Made by a program: the position numbers and the translations under genes
The notes under the pieces: generated by a model
The model's input: only the letters and a program-made list of their open reading frames with translations
Told to the model about the DNA's origin: nothing
Database searches by the model: none
Assembly: GCF_036174265.1 (NCBI RefSeq)
Contig: NZ_CP108055.1
Coordinates: forward strand, 8,742,001 to 8,806,000
Direction of reading: 5' to 3'
Source: Streptomyces sp. NBC_00285
GTDB taxonomy: Bacteria; Actinomycetota; Actinomycetes; Streptomycetales; Streptomycetaceae
DNA length: 64,000 nucleotides
Shown: positions 63,902 through 64,000 of the stretch, one piece after another
Layout of the letters: each line of letters begins with the position of its first letter
Numbering within the stretch: the first letter of the stretch is position 1

Positions 63902-64000
63902 ATGAGCGTCACCGTCAACGGCCTCGACGAACTGAAGAAGCTCGCGGGCAGCGACCTCGGCACCAGCGAGTGGATCGAGGTCACCCAGGAGCGCATCAAC
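63902..64000 (+). CDS. MaoC-like enoyl-CoA hydratase, N-terminal part (CouM-like)
   Basis: The first 33 codons of a gene that continues beyond the window. MSVTVNGLDELKKLAGSDLG followed by TSEWIEVTQERIN is the typical N-terminus of actinobacterial MaoC-domain hydratases. GTAAGGAC upstream gives a weak Shine-Dalgarno. In the Rhodococcus cou set the MaoC protein CouM hydrates the aryl-acrylyl-CoA. It starts 14 bases after the ligase stop and is the fourth structural gene of the operon. Confidence 0.82.
   Translation, partial: MSVTVNGLDELKKLAGSDLGTSEWIEVTQERIN

Overview
The window is chromosomal DNA of a Streptomyces-like actinomycete. It has very high GC with strong third-position GC bias, GTG/ATG/TTG starts, many ATGA or GTGA stop-start overlaps, large GC hairpins without T-tracts as terminators, and families typical of Streptomyces (an SCO5389-type protein, OpcA, DesK-like two-component pairs, LacI- and PhoP-type boxes). 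I count about 58 credible protein genes, one tRNA-Leu(GAG) and one clear gene remnant. I see no prophage, insertion sequence or CRISPR array. The window cuts a formate dehydrogenase gene at its left end and a MaoC-type hydratase gene at its right end.

Left part (1-7.2 kb): an oxalate-degradation locus. Genes for an AAE3-like oxalate-CoA ligase, oxalyl-CoA decarboxylase (oxc), formyl-CoA transferase (frc) and a formate dehydrogenase (alpha tail and delta subunit) would together take oxalate to CO2 and NADH. A LysR regulator, a small PAS protein and two kinds of operator-like inverted repeat tie the locus together. Next come tRNA-Leu, a serine hydrolase, an EF-G paralogue, an SCO5389/CooC-like ATPase pair, and a peptide/metal-type ABC system (lipoprotein, fused double permease, MFS, no ATPase gene) behind candidate metal-regulator boxes.

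Centre (18.3-29.5 kb): the most unusual region. A divergent and partly overlapping set encodes a GTP cyclohydrolase II paralogue carrying Met120, a creatininase-family hydrolase, a 6-pyruvoyl-tetrahydropterin-synthase-like protein that has lost its catalytic residues, a GT4 glycosyltransferase, a methyltransferase, an MDR dehydrogenase, a YbhN-like membrane protein and a CDP-alcohol phosphatidyltransferase. In S. coelicolor the Met120 paralogue (SCO6655) stops at the formylated pyrimidine FAPy, and archaeal ArfB, a creatininase-family enzyme, deformylates FAPy. The cluster therefore looks like a dedicated path from GTP to a glycosylated, methylated and perhaps membrane-linked product that I cannot name. 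It is followed by a saccharopine-type lysine module (FAD oxidase, LYS1-like and LYS9-like dehydrogenases) with the remnant of an ornithine cyclodeaminase/mu-crystallin gene.

Right part: a RIO-type kinase with an upstream overlapping small ORF (32 kb); a quinate/shikimate dehydrogenase, transporter and TetR set (33-36 kb); a second pentose-phosphate operon tkt-tal-zwf-opcA-pgi-gnd plus a histidine phosphatase, divergent from an AraC regulator (38-48 kb); a PHO-box-preceded secreted phosphoesterase-MFS-TolB-like operon (48-51 kb); a GH16-CBM6 beta-glucanase with a perfect 20-bp LacI-type operator; an L,D-transpeptidase lipoprotein; an MMPL exporter; and a DesK/LuxR two-component pair. The window ends with a MarR/IclR-controlled SDR-amidohydrolase-CoA ligase-MaoC set that matches the Rhodococcus couNOLM p-hydroxycinnamate pathway.
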